DNA of 64,000 bases from Planctomycetales bacterium. Lineage in GTDB: Bacteria > Planctomycetota > Planctomycetia > Isosphaerales > Isosphaeraceae. Shown here piece after piece: positions 29,651-37,357 of the stretch. The notes beneath the pieces were generated by a model. The model did not search any database, was not told the DNA's origin, and saw only the letters and a program-made list of their open reading frames with translations. Numbering within the stretch: the stretch's first letter is position 1; each line of letters begins with the position of its first letter. The stretch lies in assembly GCA_027449865.1 (NCBI GenBank), contig DAIDKV010000093.1, forward strand, positions 1 through 64,000, written 5' to 3'. The position numbers and the translations under genes are program-made.

Positions 29651-30301
29651 ATGGGACAGGACGATCCCTCGACGAAACTCGACCAGCCGGCCGCGGAACT
29701 CCGCGATCGGGCCGGCATCGGCGACGAGGCGCGCGGACAACTCGCCGACGGGATGACCCTCCGCACGTTCCTCGACGCCCTCTCGCGGAACGGCCATCGG
29801 ATCGACGCCATCAAGGTCCTCGCCCACGCCCTCCCGAAACGAGCGGCGGTCTGGTGGGCCTGCCTGGTCGCCGCGGAGGCGACAAAACCATCGCCCGAGG
29901 CCGCCGAGGCGATCGAGGCCGCCCGCGCCTGGGTGATCGACCCAAGCGACGCCCACCGCCGGTCGGCCTTCGCGGCGGCCCAGAAAGCCGGCCTGGGAAC
30001 GCCCGCCGGCTGCGCCGCGGCGGCGGCCTATTTCAGCGGAGGAAGCCTGGCGCCGGCCGATTTACCCGTCGTCGCCCCGCCGGAACCGGCCACCGCGAAA
30101 CTCGTCGTCGGCGCCCTGACGTTCTGCGCCGTGATCCACGAGCCTGAAAAAGCTCCTGAGAAATACACGGCCTTCCTCCAGATGGGAGAGGAGGTCGCCG
30201 AGGGCCGACGGCCCTGGCCGCGGTCCGCCCACGATCGGCCCGCGTCCGCGTCGAGGGAAGGAGGTGACGCCCATGCCGCAGCCCGCCGCCCGCGTCTCTG
30301 A
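29651..30301 (+). CDS. DUF6931-like protein between vgrG and PAAR
   Basis: A 216-aa alanine-rich, mostly helical protein (RTFLDALSRNGHRIDAIKVLAHALPKRAAVWWACL near residues 38-72). It sits between vgrG and the PAAR gene, and its last 29 bases overlap the PAAR start in another frame. I recall domains of this type (DUF6931) beside T6SS genes, but that name comes from memory of context, not a search. A chaperone/adaptor role in loading the PAAR tip is plausible, by analogy with small helical proteins in the same position in other T6SS loci. The last 40 residues are Arg-rich and disordered. Confidence 0.7.
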   Translation: MGQDDPSTKLDQPAAELRDRAGIGDEARGQLADGMTLRTFLDALSRNGHRIDAIKVLAHALPKRAAVWWACLVAAEATKPSPEAAEAIEAARAWVIDPSDAHRRSAFAAAQKAGLGTPAGCAAAAAYFSGGSLAPADLPVVAPPEPATAKLVVGALTFCAVIHEPEKAPEKYTAFLQMGEEVAEGRRPWPRSAHDRPASASREGGDAHAAARRPRL

Positions 30302-30572
30302 CATGCACGTCTGCCCGATGGTCACGCCGGGGGTCCCGCCGATCCCGCACGTCGGCGGCCCGATCCTCCCGCCGGGGGCGGTTACCGTCCTGATCGGCGG
30401 ACTCCCCGCGGCCCGGATGGGCGACATGGCCGTCTGCGTCGGTCCGCCCGACGCGATTGTGATGGGAGCCTTCACCGTCCTGATCGGGGGCCAGCCTGCC
30501 GCCCGAATGGGCGATATGTGCGCCCACGGCGGGACCATCATCCTGGGCGAGCCGACCGTGCTGATCGGCTGA
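30273..30572 (+). CDS. PAAR-domain spike-tip protein
   Basis: A 99-aa PAAR protein. The ATG at 30273 follows GGAGGT and overlaps the upstream gene by 29 bp. Repeated TVLIGG-PAARMGDM units, conserved His/Cys (VSDMHVCPM, GDMCAHGGTI) for a zinc site, and the terminal EPTVLIG give the conical beta fold that caps VgrG. There is no C-terminal toxin extension, so cargo would have to bind non-covalently. A shrunken copy of the same gene lies at 32260. Confidence 0.94.
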   Translation: MPQPAARVSDMHVCPMVTPGVPPIPHVGGPILPPGAVTVLIGGLPAARMGDMAVCVGPPDAIVMGAFTVLIGGQPAARMGDMCAHGGTIILGEPTVLIG

Positions 30573-30833
30573 GCGGGATTCCGACCTTGTTCGGGTCGGA
30601 CGGGCCGGAGGGGTCGGCGGTCTCGTGGCGTGATGCGAGCCCGAGCTGCGTCGAGACCGATGCCGAGGGCCTGAATCCCCGCGCCGCCACGTCTCGGAAA
30701 CGTCGGAATTGACAATGACCTGAACAGGGGCGGCTGCGGGCGCCCTCCCACTGTCCGGACAGGCTCGTCCTGCCGGTCGCTCCGCGATTGGCATTCCGGC
30801 CCATTTGCGATCGGACCTTCATCGAGGCATGCC

Positions 30834-30962
30834 ATGCGGACCATCGCCAACACCGATGACAGGCTCTCCGAAGTCTTGCAGATCATCAAGCAGAATCCCG
30901 ATTTGCCCTGGAACAGTTCCTACTTGAATGACAATTTCTATCGATATCAACGCATTGTGTGA
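30834..30962 (+). CDS. Small 42-aa ORF in the T6SS accessory island
   Basis: The ATG at 30834 opens a 42-residue polar peptide (RTIANTDDRLSEVLQIIKQN; PWNSSYLNDNFYRYQRIV) with a composition unlike the surrounding Arg/Gly-rich shadow frames. It has no good ribosome-binding site and no recognisable family. It could be the 5' remnant of a longer effector or immunity gene that has been deleted. Confidence 0.3.
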   Translation: MRTIANTDDRLSEVLQIIKQNPDLPWNSSYLNDNFYRYQRIV

Positions 30963-31226
30963 ACCACATGCGGGTCCCTCCCGCCGCCAGCAGGGGTGCC
31001 TCGACCGCGTGAGGCGGGGCGATTGTCCGGTGGATACCTACCGGTCCTCATCGTCCGCGCGGATTTCCCCCAGCCAGAGACGTCACCGTCTCGCACCGGC
31101 CGGAATCCGCAATGGTGCGGTGTCCCAACTCTTCGCCGGTTGACGATATTCGAGATGGGCGATCTCGGTAAATCGAGGCCGTCCCTCGGCTTTCGGGCAG
31201 CGGTTCTCCCCAAGGGAGGAGATTCA

Positions 31227-32132
31227 ATGCGCATCGTGTGCTGGAACGTCCAGGGAACGGGTCCGCCCCAGGAGAACACAGTCGGGCGATATCCCAGGCC
31301 TGGCCTCCTCGACTACCTGAAGAAGTGGTCGGTGGACGTGGCGATCATCCTGGAGCCCCCAAGCTGGATGCGGGGCAAGGGAGAAGACCGGTCGAAGCTA
31401 ACCGAGCGGACGGCCGAGGCCCATGGGCCCGTCGAGACTTCGTGGCGCCTGAAGGGTTCTCAGCAGGGTCATAGCCAGGGACATGTCTTCGTCGTCTACA
31501 AGAAGGGGAACGTCAAGGTGGCGATTGCCGGCGCGGTCCAGGTGCCAGGCGCGACGCAGGACAACCGAGTGGTCTTCATCAAGGCCGAGAAGGACGGCGA
31601 GAAGCGAATCATTGCCACCTGCCACACGCCATACGCGAATAACTCGGGCGAGGCCGCGCAGTATAACATCAACGTCATGAACCAGGTACTCCGCAAGAAC
31701 CAGCTCGATATCGGGATCGGGGCTGGGTCGGTGGATCTCTGGATGGGCGACCTCAACACCTACGGGACGACGGCTCCCAACGGCTCCTCGCCGTACTACT
31801 CCATCGCGCTGGCCGAGAAGACCTCGGGCTTCGGATCGAACAGCGGAAGCCAGCATCACCCGCTCGACAAGATCCTGGTCCGGGTCGGCCTCGACCTGAG
31901 CGCCCGCGGCCGGATCGTGCCGTCGGGGCTCGCCGCTCCGGTGTCCGAAAACGCTAAGGACATCGTCGAACCCGACTGGAAGTCCGGTGCGGATGTGCCG
32001 AGCAATCACCTGCCGATCTACGTCGACACGACGAAACAGATCGCCGTTATCGCGCCCATCGTCACGACGACCACATCGTCGTTCTTCTCGCCGCCCGACC
32101 CAGAGCCGAAGAAGAAGAAAAAAAAGATCTGA
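31227..32132 (+). CDS. Endonuclease/exonuclease/phosphatase (CdtB/DNase I-like) protein, candidate T6SS effector
   Basis: A 301-aa protein; the ATG at 31227 follows GGGAGGAG. Motifs of the DNase I-like fold appear in order: CWNVQG (Asn), VDVAIILEPP (Glu), a His in ATCHTPYANNSGEAAQYN, GDLNTYG (Asp/Asn), HPLDKIL and a terminal SNHLPIYV. The spacing and the H-T-P-Y-A-N segment resemble cytolethal distending toxin B nucleases. The last motif is S-N-H instead of the usual S-D-H, so the Asp supporting the general-base His is replaced. The protein ends in a run of six lysines. No signal peptide is present. Lying just after PAAR and before a PAAR remnant, it is a good non-covalent effector candidate; a housekeeping nuclease is the alternative. 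Confidence 0.75.
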   Translation: MRIVCWNVQGTGPPQENTVGRYPRPGLLDYLKKWSVDVAIILEPPSWMRGKGEDRSKLTERTAEAHGPVETSWRLKGSQQGHSQGHVFVVYKKGNVKVAIAGAVQVPGATQDNRVVFIKAEKDGEKRIIATCHTPYANNSGEAAQYNINVMNQVLRKNQLDIGIGAGSVDLWMGDLNTYGTTAPNGSSPYYSIALAEKTSGFGSNSGSQHHPLDKILVRVGLDLSARGRIVPSGLAAPVSENAKDIVEPDWKSGADVPSNHLPIYVDTTKQIAVIAPIVTTTTSSFFSPPDPEPKKKKKKI

Positions 32133-32259
32133 ACGACCGAGAAAACAGAGCCATCCGGAGGCTCCATGCCTGGATCACTCAGGTTGTCTCCCGACCGGAT
32201 CCGAATCCGTGGCCTGGCATGACAGGTCTCTCCAACAGGGAACTGGCACCCATTCCACA
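32133..32259. other. Intergenic, no supported gene
   Basis: First part of a 337-bp gap after the nuclease gene. Only an 18-codon frame opens here and it has no support. The PAAR remnant follows directly. Confidence 0.4.
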
Positions 32260-32350
32260 CTCCCGCCAGGGGCGGTCACCGTCCGGATCGGTGGCCCCAC
32301 CGCACGGCGGAACGATCATCCTGGGCGAGCCGACCGTTCGGATCGGCTGA
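32260..32350 (+). pseudogene. PAAR gene remnant (internally deleted)
   Basis: The first part reads LPPGAVTVRIGG and, after a frame change, the rest reads PHGGTIILGEPTVRIG followed by TGA. These are the middle and the very end of the PAAR protein encoded at 30273; the intervening segment of about 40 residues is missing. Three-quarters of the gene is gone, so it is non-functional. It marks the end of an older PAAR-effector module and supports turnover of cargo genes here. Confidence 0.8.
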
Positions 32351-32469
32351 GGGCGGCCGGTGATTGACCGGAGACCTCGGCACGAGCAAGATGTACGAAT
32401 AAGCCGGAACAGGAGGAGCGAGCCGCCCGGCGGTCGAGCCGTGTCGACCCGATCCGGAGCGGCGGAGTG

Positions 32470-33069
32470 ATGCTCTGGGACCGCGTCATGCCCATTTCGC
32501 TCGTATCGATCGGGCCAGTTTGTCCTGGGGCCGCCCCACGCGGGCCTCTGCGATCGGTTCCGCCACCCGACCCCTCCGACTGGCCGGCGCTCTGGGCGCG
32601 GTGCTGGTCCCGGATCCGGACCTGGCGGGTCCCGCCCCGATGGTCGCCCGGCGAGTGGTGGGACGAGGCCCGAGCCCAGGGCGCCCTGGCCGCCTGGGAG
32701 GCGAGGCGATCCTTCGACCCGGGCCGACTGGTCCCCCTCGACGCTTTCCTCTACCGGAGGGTTGTGGAAAGTGTCTGGACCCGCTACCGACAGGAGTGGA
32801 GCTTCGGCCGGCGCTGCCGTCTGGATGCGTTCCTCCCCGACCGCCCCGCCGCTAAACCCGAACGACCCGATCCCGAGATGATCGACCGCCTAGTCCTGAT
32901 CCTGGGGAACCTGGCCGAGAGCGACCAATGGCTTGTCCGCTGCCTCTTCTGGGACGACCAGACCGAGGACGAACTGGCCCTCGAACTCGGCGTCTCCCGG
33001 CAGGCCGTCAACAAGCGGAAGCGGAGACTCCTGCGTCAACTCCGCTCCGATCTCCTGATCGATCGGTAG
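32470..33069 (+). CDS. Sigma-70-like protein with C-terminal region 4 HTH
   Basis: A 199-aa protein. Residues 45-115 have helices resembling sigma region 2 (WDEARAQGALAAWEARRSF, LDAFLYRRVVESVWTRYRQE). The C-terminus has a sigma region 4-type HTH (FWDDQTEDELALELGVSRQAVNKRKRRLLRQLR). It diverges from the ECF protein at 23794. It may be a specialised sigma factor or a DNA-binding regulator for island or T6SS genes. The start is uncertain: ATG 32470 or 32488, neither with a strong ribosome-binding site. Confidence 0.6.
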   Translation: MLWDRVMPISLVSIGPVCPGAAPRGPLRSVPPPDPSDWPALWARCWSRIRTWRVPPRWSPGEWWDEARAQGALAAWEARRSFDPGRLVPLDAFLYRRVVESVWTRYRQEWSFGRRCRLDAFLPDRPAAKPERPDPEMIDRLVLILGNLAESDQWLVRCLFWDDQTEDELALELGVSRQAVNKRKRRLLRQLRSDLLIDR

Positions 33070-33270
33070 GCTTGAGCGAGAGGAAACTTTTTCGGCAGAT
33101 GGTTTTCCGATGCCGCTGGTTGCGGATTGGCTCTTGGCTGCAACTCTCATAATGAGGGGAGCGAGCGGAAGCGGCTTAACCCAAACCACACCCATCCTCA
33201 CTTCCCTCAACGGATAAACTTTGAGTCAAAGGGTCCTGACTCTTTTTCTTGGTTCCCTGGGGACAGGTCC

Positions 33271-34002
33271 ATGCCACACGCTCGAACGACTTATGGGACG
33301 TTTCAGAAGGCTTCACAATCCGGAGACTACGCCACCTATATACTGGACGTTTGCCTTCCGTGGCGGCTCAAGGCCATCGCCGACAGCCAGACCGTGACGA
33401 ACATGGACGTCGGGGACTTCGCCACGCAGAACCCGACGATCACGATTTCGATGGAAGGCAACAGCGAGGGCTGCCCCAACCCACCACTAAAGAGACACGA
33501 AACTGAATACAAATATCTACGTGTCGACAAGCAGCATAGCTACTATCTGAAAATCAACAGCGTCCCGAGCTTCTACGTGACGCTCCAGGTCCAGTACGCG
33601 AGCGGCCAGGGTGCACACGGTGGGGTGTTACTCCCCTACAATCAAGGCTTCTCCTTCTCGGAGCTGAGGGAGGCCTTACGCACGAGCATCATGTGGGATG
33701 TCGCCGCGGGTTACTCGCTGATGCACGCCGGGAATCCCGCCCCGACGCACACCAATGCCATGACGGATACCGAGCGTGGTGAAGCCTATTTCAACTTCTT
33801 CAAGAAGCGGTTCGGCGCGATCCTGACAGAGGATGTCAAGTGCCGGAAGTGCAGCCAGACCTACAAGAGCACGCTGACCCAGCTCGAGAAGGGCAAGCTG
33901 CGCACGATCCAGTTATCGAAAGCGCCACTGAAGAACGGGGATGGCGTAAGCCTTTTCTGCAAGTTTTGCAGGACCAAGGAGCTCCACTTGCTCGGCGACT
34001 GA
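33271..34002 (+). CDS. Zinc-ribbon-containing protein of unknown function
   Basis: A 243-aa protein with unusually many Lys, Thr, Tyr and Asn and visibly lower G+C than its neighbours, suggesting recent acquisition. Near the end CRKC and CKFC, about 45 residues apart, form a likely four-cysteine zinc site. No other motif is recognisable, and there is no signal peptide or membrane segment. The start at 33271 follows CTGGGGA. Its place in the island beside a nuclease and PAAR debris makes an effector, immunity or cargo-linked role possible, but nothing in it proves this. Confidence 0.55.
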   Translation: MPHARTTYGTFQKASQSGDYATYILDVCLPWRLKAIADSQTVTNMDVGDFATQNPTITISMEGNSEGCPNPPLKRHETEYKYLRVDKQHSYYLKINSVPSFYVTLQVQYASGQGAHGGVLLPYNQGFSFSELREALRTSIMWDVAAGYSLMHAGNPAPTHTNAMTDTERGEAYFNFFKKRFGAILTEDVKCRKCSQTYKSTLTQLEKGKLRTIQLSKAPLKNGDGVSLFCKFCRTKELHLLGD

Positions 34003-34153
34003 AACCTGTGAGAGGAGGGTCGTGGGACAGGAGATGGGCCGGGCAGAAAAGTAGGCACTTCCTCTTCGTCCGGCCCCGCGAGGATGGCGAACGCTCCACC
34101 TTCCTGCGCTGGCTGACCATGGCCCAAACCCGACAGCGGGCCGCCCTCACCGG

Positions 34154-34500
34154 ATGGCCGGCACCAGCCACCTGTATCAAGGACGGTACAAGTCCTTAAC
34201 GGTGCAGTCGGACGAGCACTTCCTGACCGCCTGACCGCCCACAAGGCGATCGAGCACGTGAAGACCAACCCGGGAACGTATCTCGCCGTTCTGTTTCTCC
34301 GCAAGGATTTTGCCGGTAAGGAGATGAGCAAGAATCCGAAGAAATCGGTCGAGGCCGGAGGCATCTCGCACATGCAGGTCTGGAAGATGCCAGATCCAGA
34401 CGAACCCAGGACCGGTCGATTCAAGATCGTGGATATCCGGTCGGGCGCCGAGGCCTGGCTGAAGCAGGATATTCGCGTCATCCTCTGGAAAATCGCGTGA
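34154..34500 (+). pseudogene. Unknown gene frameshifted by an 8-bp tandem duplication
   Basis: From ATG 34154 one frame reads MAGTSHLYQGRYKSLTVQSD, then EHFLTA and stops. At the break CTGACCGC is repeated exactly (34223-34230 and 34231-34238). Removing one copy joins it to a frame reading HKAIEHVKTNPGTYLAVLFL and on to DIRVILWKIA, ending at 34500. The restored protein would be about 112 aa, small and basic, with no known domain. The 8-bp duplication is a simple slippage or transposition-footprint type event, so the gene was probably intact recently. A downstream GTG (34258) could still give an 80-aa product. Confidence 0.7.
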
Positions 34501-34658
34501 GGCCGGCGCGATCGCCCGGCAGCACGGAACCACGGCCGGCCATCGCACGACGTCGGCGGGGCTACCAGAATACCTCGAGTCGACGCAGACGATGGCGCGT
34601 GTGCACGACAAAGGTGGCACGATCTCGATCGGCCGACCGAATCCAGACGAGGGTGATC

Positions 34659-34949
34659 ATGCTGAGCCCGACCGATTCTCATCCCGTAAACCTCGACCGG
34701 CCCGATGATCTCCATCGGGCGCTTAACGTCCTGGACCGGGCGGGCTACGATTCCATGAGCGTCTTCGATCGGATCGCAACCCGTCGGGCGAAGGAGCTGA
34801 GTCTCTCGCCCCGCGACCGGCCCCGGTTGCTCCGCCTCACTCGAGACGCCGACCCGCAGGCCGTTCTGATTCGCCTCTTCCTGCTCGGCGAGCCCGTCCC
34901 AATGGAAGACTCGCGCCGGGCCGTCGCGCCGATGGGCACGCACGGATGA
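34659..34949 (+). pseudogene. 5' stub of the DUF7059-type methyltransferase gene (copy 1)
   Basis: 96 codons matching the N-terminus of the intact methyltransferase at 41644. The bases 34692-34935 align without gaps to 41677-41920 with roughly one change in eight to ten. After the VAPM segment similarity ends abruptly and an unrelated GTHG tail leads to a stop. The catalytic domain is absent, so this is a truncated duplicate, older than the copy at 39835. Confidence 0.8.
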
Positions 34950-35356
34950 ACCTCGCTCGGCCTCCTCAATAATTGAGGGGGATGCCGTCTACCGACAGCT
35001 CCTTCATGGGTCGCCCTCACGGATTTCCCCCAGGTATCGCCTCTCCTCGTCAGCCGACCGCCGCGGGATAGGCGGTGTGAATGTGGATCGCGCATTCCGG
35101 GTCGCCCGCGCTGACCCGATCGATGAGTACAAAAAACAGCGAGTGCGATCCCCTGCCGCAGGGTTGAAGGCCCTCTCGCTTCGACAACCTTTTTCGGTCT
35201 CCGTTCACGACAGCCCGGCCCGGAGGGGTCGCCCCATCCCGGATTTTCACTGTACGCGCGTTGACTTTCTGCCGATAAATGGTTCCAATCCCCACAGATG
35301 GCGTCTTCTTGGGGCCATGGCTTCACGCTCGCCGACGGCAAGGGAGGAGAGCGAAG
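34950..35356. other. 407-bp intergenic region in the island
   Basis: No gene I can support. A perfect inverted repeat CCTCAAT-A-ATTGAGG lies at 34964-34978, just after the methyltransferase stub. It has no T-tract, so it may be an operator or a repeat end. Confidence 0.4.
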
Positions 35357-35842
35357 ATGACAAAGATGATCACCTGCCTGTGGTTCGACCGTGGCGAGGC
35401 CCACAAGGCGGCCGAGTTCTACGCGAGCGTGTTCCCCAACAGCCACGTCGGGAAGGCTCACGCCTCCGCCGCGGACAATCCGTCCGCCAGGGAGGGCGAG
35501 GAACTCATCGTCGAGTTCACCGTCCTGGGCCAGTCCTACGTCGGCCTGAACGGGGGGCCGAATTTCCGGCCGAACGAGGCGGTCAGCTTCATGGTCCTGA
35601 CCGAGGACCAGGAAGAAACCGACCGCTACTGGGACGCCATCGTCGGCAACGGCGGCCAGGAGAGCGCCTGCGGCTGGTGCAAGGACCGCTGGGGCTTCTC
35701 CTGGCAGATCACGCCGCGAGTGATGCTCGAAGCAACGACCGATCCGGATCGCAACGCCGCGAAGCGGGCGATGGACGCGATGATGACGATGAGGAAGATC
35801 GACATCGCGACGATTGAGGCTGCACGCCGGGGCGAAGGCTGA
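35357..35842 (+). CDS. VOC-family (PhnB-like) protein
   Basis: A 161-aa protein. The ATG at 35357 follows GGGAGGA. ITCLWFDRGEAHKAAEFYASVFPNS at the start and WGFSWQITPRVM near residue 120 are characteristic of the vicinal-oxygen-chelate PhnB/3-demethylubiquinone methyltransferase-like group. Members are metal-binding beta-alpha-beta-beta-beta enzymes or resistance proteins; substrate cannot be deduced. It is the first gene of a group of ordinary metabolic genes that differ from the toxin-like genes elsewhere in the island. Confidence 0.85.
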   Translation: MTKMITCLWFDRGEAHKAAEFYASVFPNSHVGKAHASAADNPSAREGEELIVEFTVLGQSYVGLNGGPNFRPNEAVSFMVLTEDQEETDRYWDAIVGNGGQESACGWCKDRWGFSWQITPRVMLEATTDPDRNAAKRAMDAMMTMRKIDIATIEAARRGEG

Positions 35843-35996
35843 GGAGGCTGACGCGGACACGCTCAACATGCTCGGAACGGTCGCAGTCGCTCACGATGCG
35901 AGGCTGGCCAGGGCGGAATCGTGACGAGGCACGGAGCAGAGAGCAGCAGGTTGCCCTGCTCCTCTTTCGGAAACGGGTTCACAAGGTGCGATCAAG

Positions 35997-36383
35997 ATGA
36001 TGATGGATACGATCCCGAAATGGCAGCGTGTGACCGGCTGGGTGCTCTCGGGCATCCTCTCCCTGGTGTTCCTGCCCAGCGCCTTCTTCAAGATCGCGCA
36101 ACCCAGGGGCTTCATCGAGGAGTGGTCCAAGACCTATCCCGCCGGCTCCGCCCTGCCGCTCGGAGTCATCGAGATGACGCTGTTTGTCCTCTATCTCGTC
36201 CCGAAGACGCGCTACCTCGGCGGCCTCCTCATGCTCGCCTACCTGGGCGGCGCCGTGGCGACCCACGTCCACACCAACGACGGGATGTTCTTCGTGCCGG
36301 TCATCGTCGGCGTCGTCGCGTGGCTCGGGCTGTATCTGCGCGACCGCAAGCTCCGCGCCCTCGTACCGCTCGTGGCTGAGTGA
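35997..36383 (+). CDS. DoxX-like membrane protein
   Basis: A 128-aa protein with four hydrophobic segments. It has the DoxX pattern: WVLSGILSLVFLPSAFFKIA at the first helix, then a Gly/Pro loop, and YLGGLLMLAYLGGAVATHVH in the third. DoxX proteins are small inner-membrane subunits, some linked to quinone or thiosulfate redox chemistry. The gene lies 154 bp after the VOC gene, a pairing seen often in bacteria. Start codons at 35997, 36000 and 36003 cannot be told apart. Confidence 0.82.
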   Translation: MMMDTIPKWQRVTGWVLSGILSLVFLPSAFFKIAQPRGFIEEWSKTYPAGSALPLGVIEMTLFVLYLVPKTRYLGGLLMLAYLGGAVATHVHTNDGMFFVPVIVGVVAWLGLYLRDRKLRALVPLVAE

Positions 36384-36622
36384 GCCATCGAGCGTCTATG
36401 TGAGGCAGACACCATCGATCGCCTCCGTCGCTCCATCAAAATGCTGTTCGGTGGCGGAACGGAGCGGGCAAGACCTCCAACGGATGAAGGCTTATCTCTT
36501 TAGAACGACTGAATGTCCATCAGCCGATAGGTCTCCCGCTCGCGCCCCCTCCTTGACCGGCCGGGCGATCAGGGACCGGGACCGATGGCCTCGGCATGAC
36601 CGGCGCCGAGCACGTCCCCGGC

Positions 36623-37117
36623 TCAATCGTCGCCCTTCTCGTCGCCGTGGCAGGCCAGGTCGATGACGACCGCGGAGGCCAGGATCAGGAGGTCGTCTTC
36701 GCCCTCGGCGATCTCCACGCCGTAGGAGTCCGTCCAGGAGAACCACCGCTTCGAGATCGTCGCCACGGTCTCCCCGCCCCGGGTGAAGGAGTACTCGTGG
36801 TCGAAGAGGTCGCCAGTGGCCTCCAGGTCGTCGGGGCCGGGCACGTCCACGCTGAACCGGCACTGGAACAGGGTGAAGAGCGCCTTCTTCACCACCGCCT
36901 GCAATTCGCCCCGCCGGTAGATCTCGTACGTCGGTCCCCAGGCCAGGAGCTTCTGGCGGATGAACGCCAGTTCGTTGCCCTCCAGGTCCTGGAACGAGAG
37001 TTGGTCGCCGAGGCTGAACGCCTTGCCGTCCAGGTAGAACACGTCCTGCCCCGCCTCGTCCTGGATGGTGAAGTCGTCGCCCCAACTCCAGAACTTCTGC
37101 CGCATCACGTACCGCAT
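36623..37117 (-). CDS. LURP-one-related (Tubby-like fold) protein
   Basis: A 164-aa protein with the LURP-one pattern from its first residues: RYVMRQKFWSWGDDFTIQDE, AGQDVFYLDGKAFSLGDQLSFQD, ELAFIRQKLLAWGPTYEIYR, and late SKRWFSWTDSYGVEI. The fold is a 12-stranded barrel related to Tubby and phospholipid scramblases; bacterial functions are not established. ATG 37117 has GGAGGGCGG upstream. It is the only minus-strand gene in this part of the island and diverges from the gene at 37358. Confidence 0.82.
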   Translation of the reverse strand: MRYVMRQKFWSWGDDFTIQDEAGQDVFYLDGKAFSLGDQLSFQDLEGNELAFIRQKLLAWGPTYEIYRRGELQAVVKKALFTLFQCRFSVDVPGPDDLEATGDLFDHEYSFTRGGETVATISKRWFSWTDSYGVEIAEGEDDLLILASAVVIDLACHGDEKGDD

Positions 37118-37357
37118 CGTGGCCGCCCTCCTCGCCACGATTCTGATCGCCCGCCGCCTTGATCGCCAGGGGAAAGTAATGAGCGACCTGACCGGTGGTA
37201 ACCGCCAACCTCGCGAGGCACAAGGTCTGATCCGCGGTTGATCGGGACGCCTGGACGTGGGAAGCTGCCCGGAACGGTGACGGTTGGATTGGTATCCAGG
37301 CTTGCCAGTCATTGTATGGCTCACGGCGGAGCGCGTCGTATGCAGCGAGACGATACG

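Noticed and set aside
34745-35869. 374-codon minus-strand frame over the first methyltransferase stub and VOC gene
   Set aside because: Shadow of two plus-strand genes with a well-defined VOC start; composition is Arg/His-rich and without domains.
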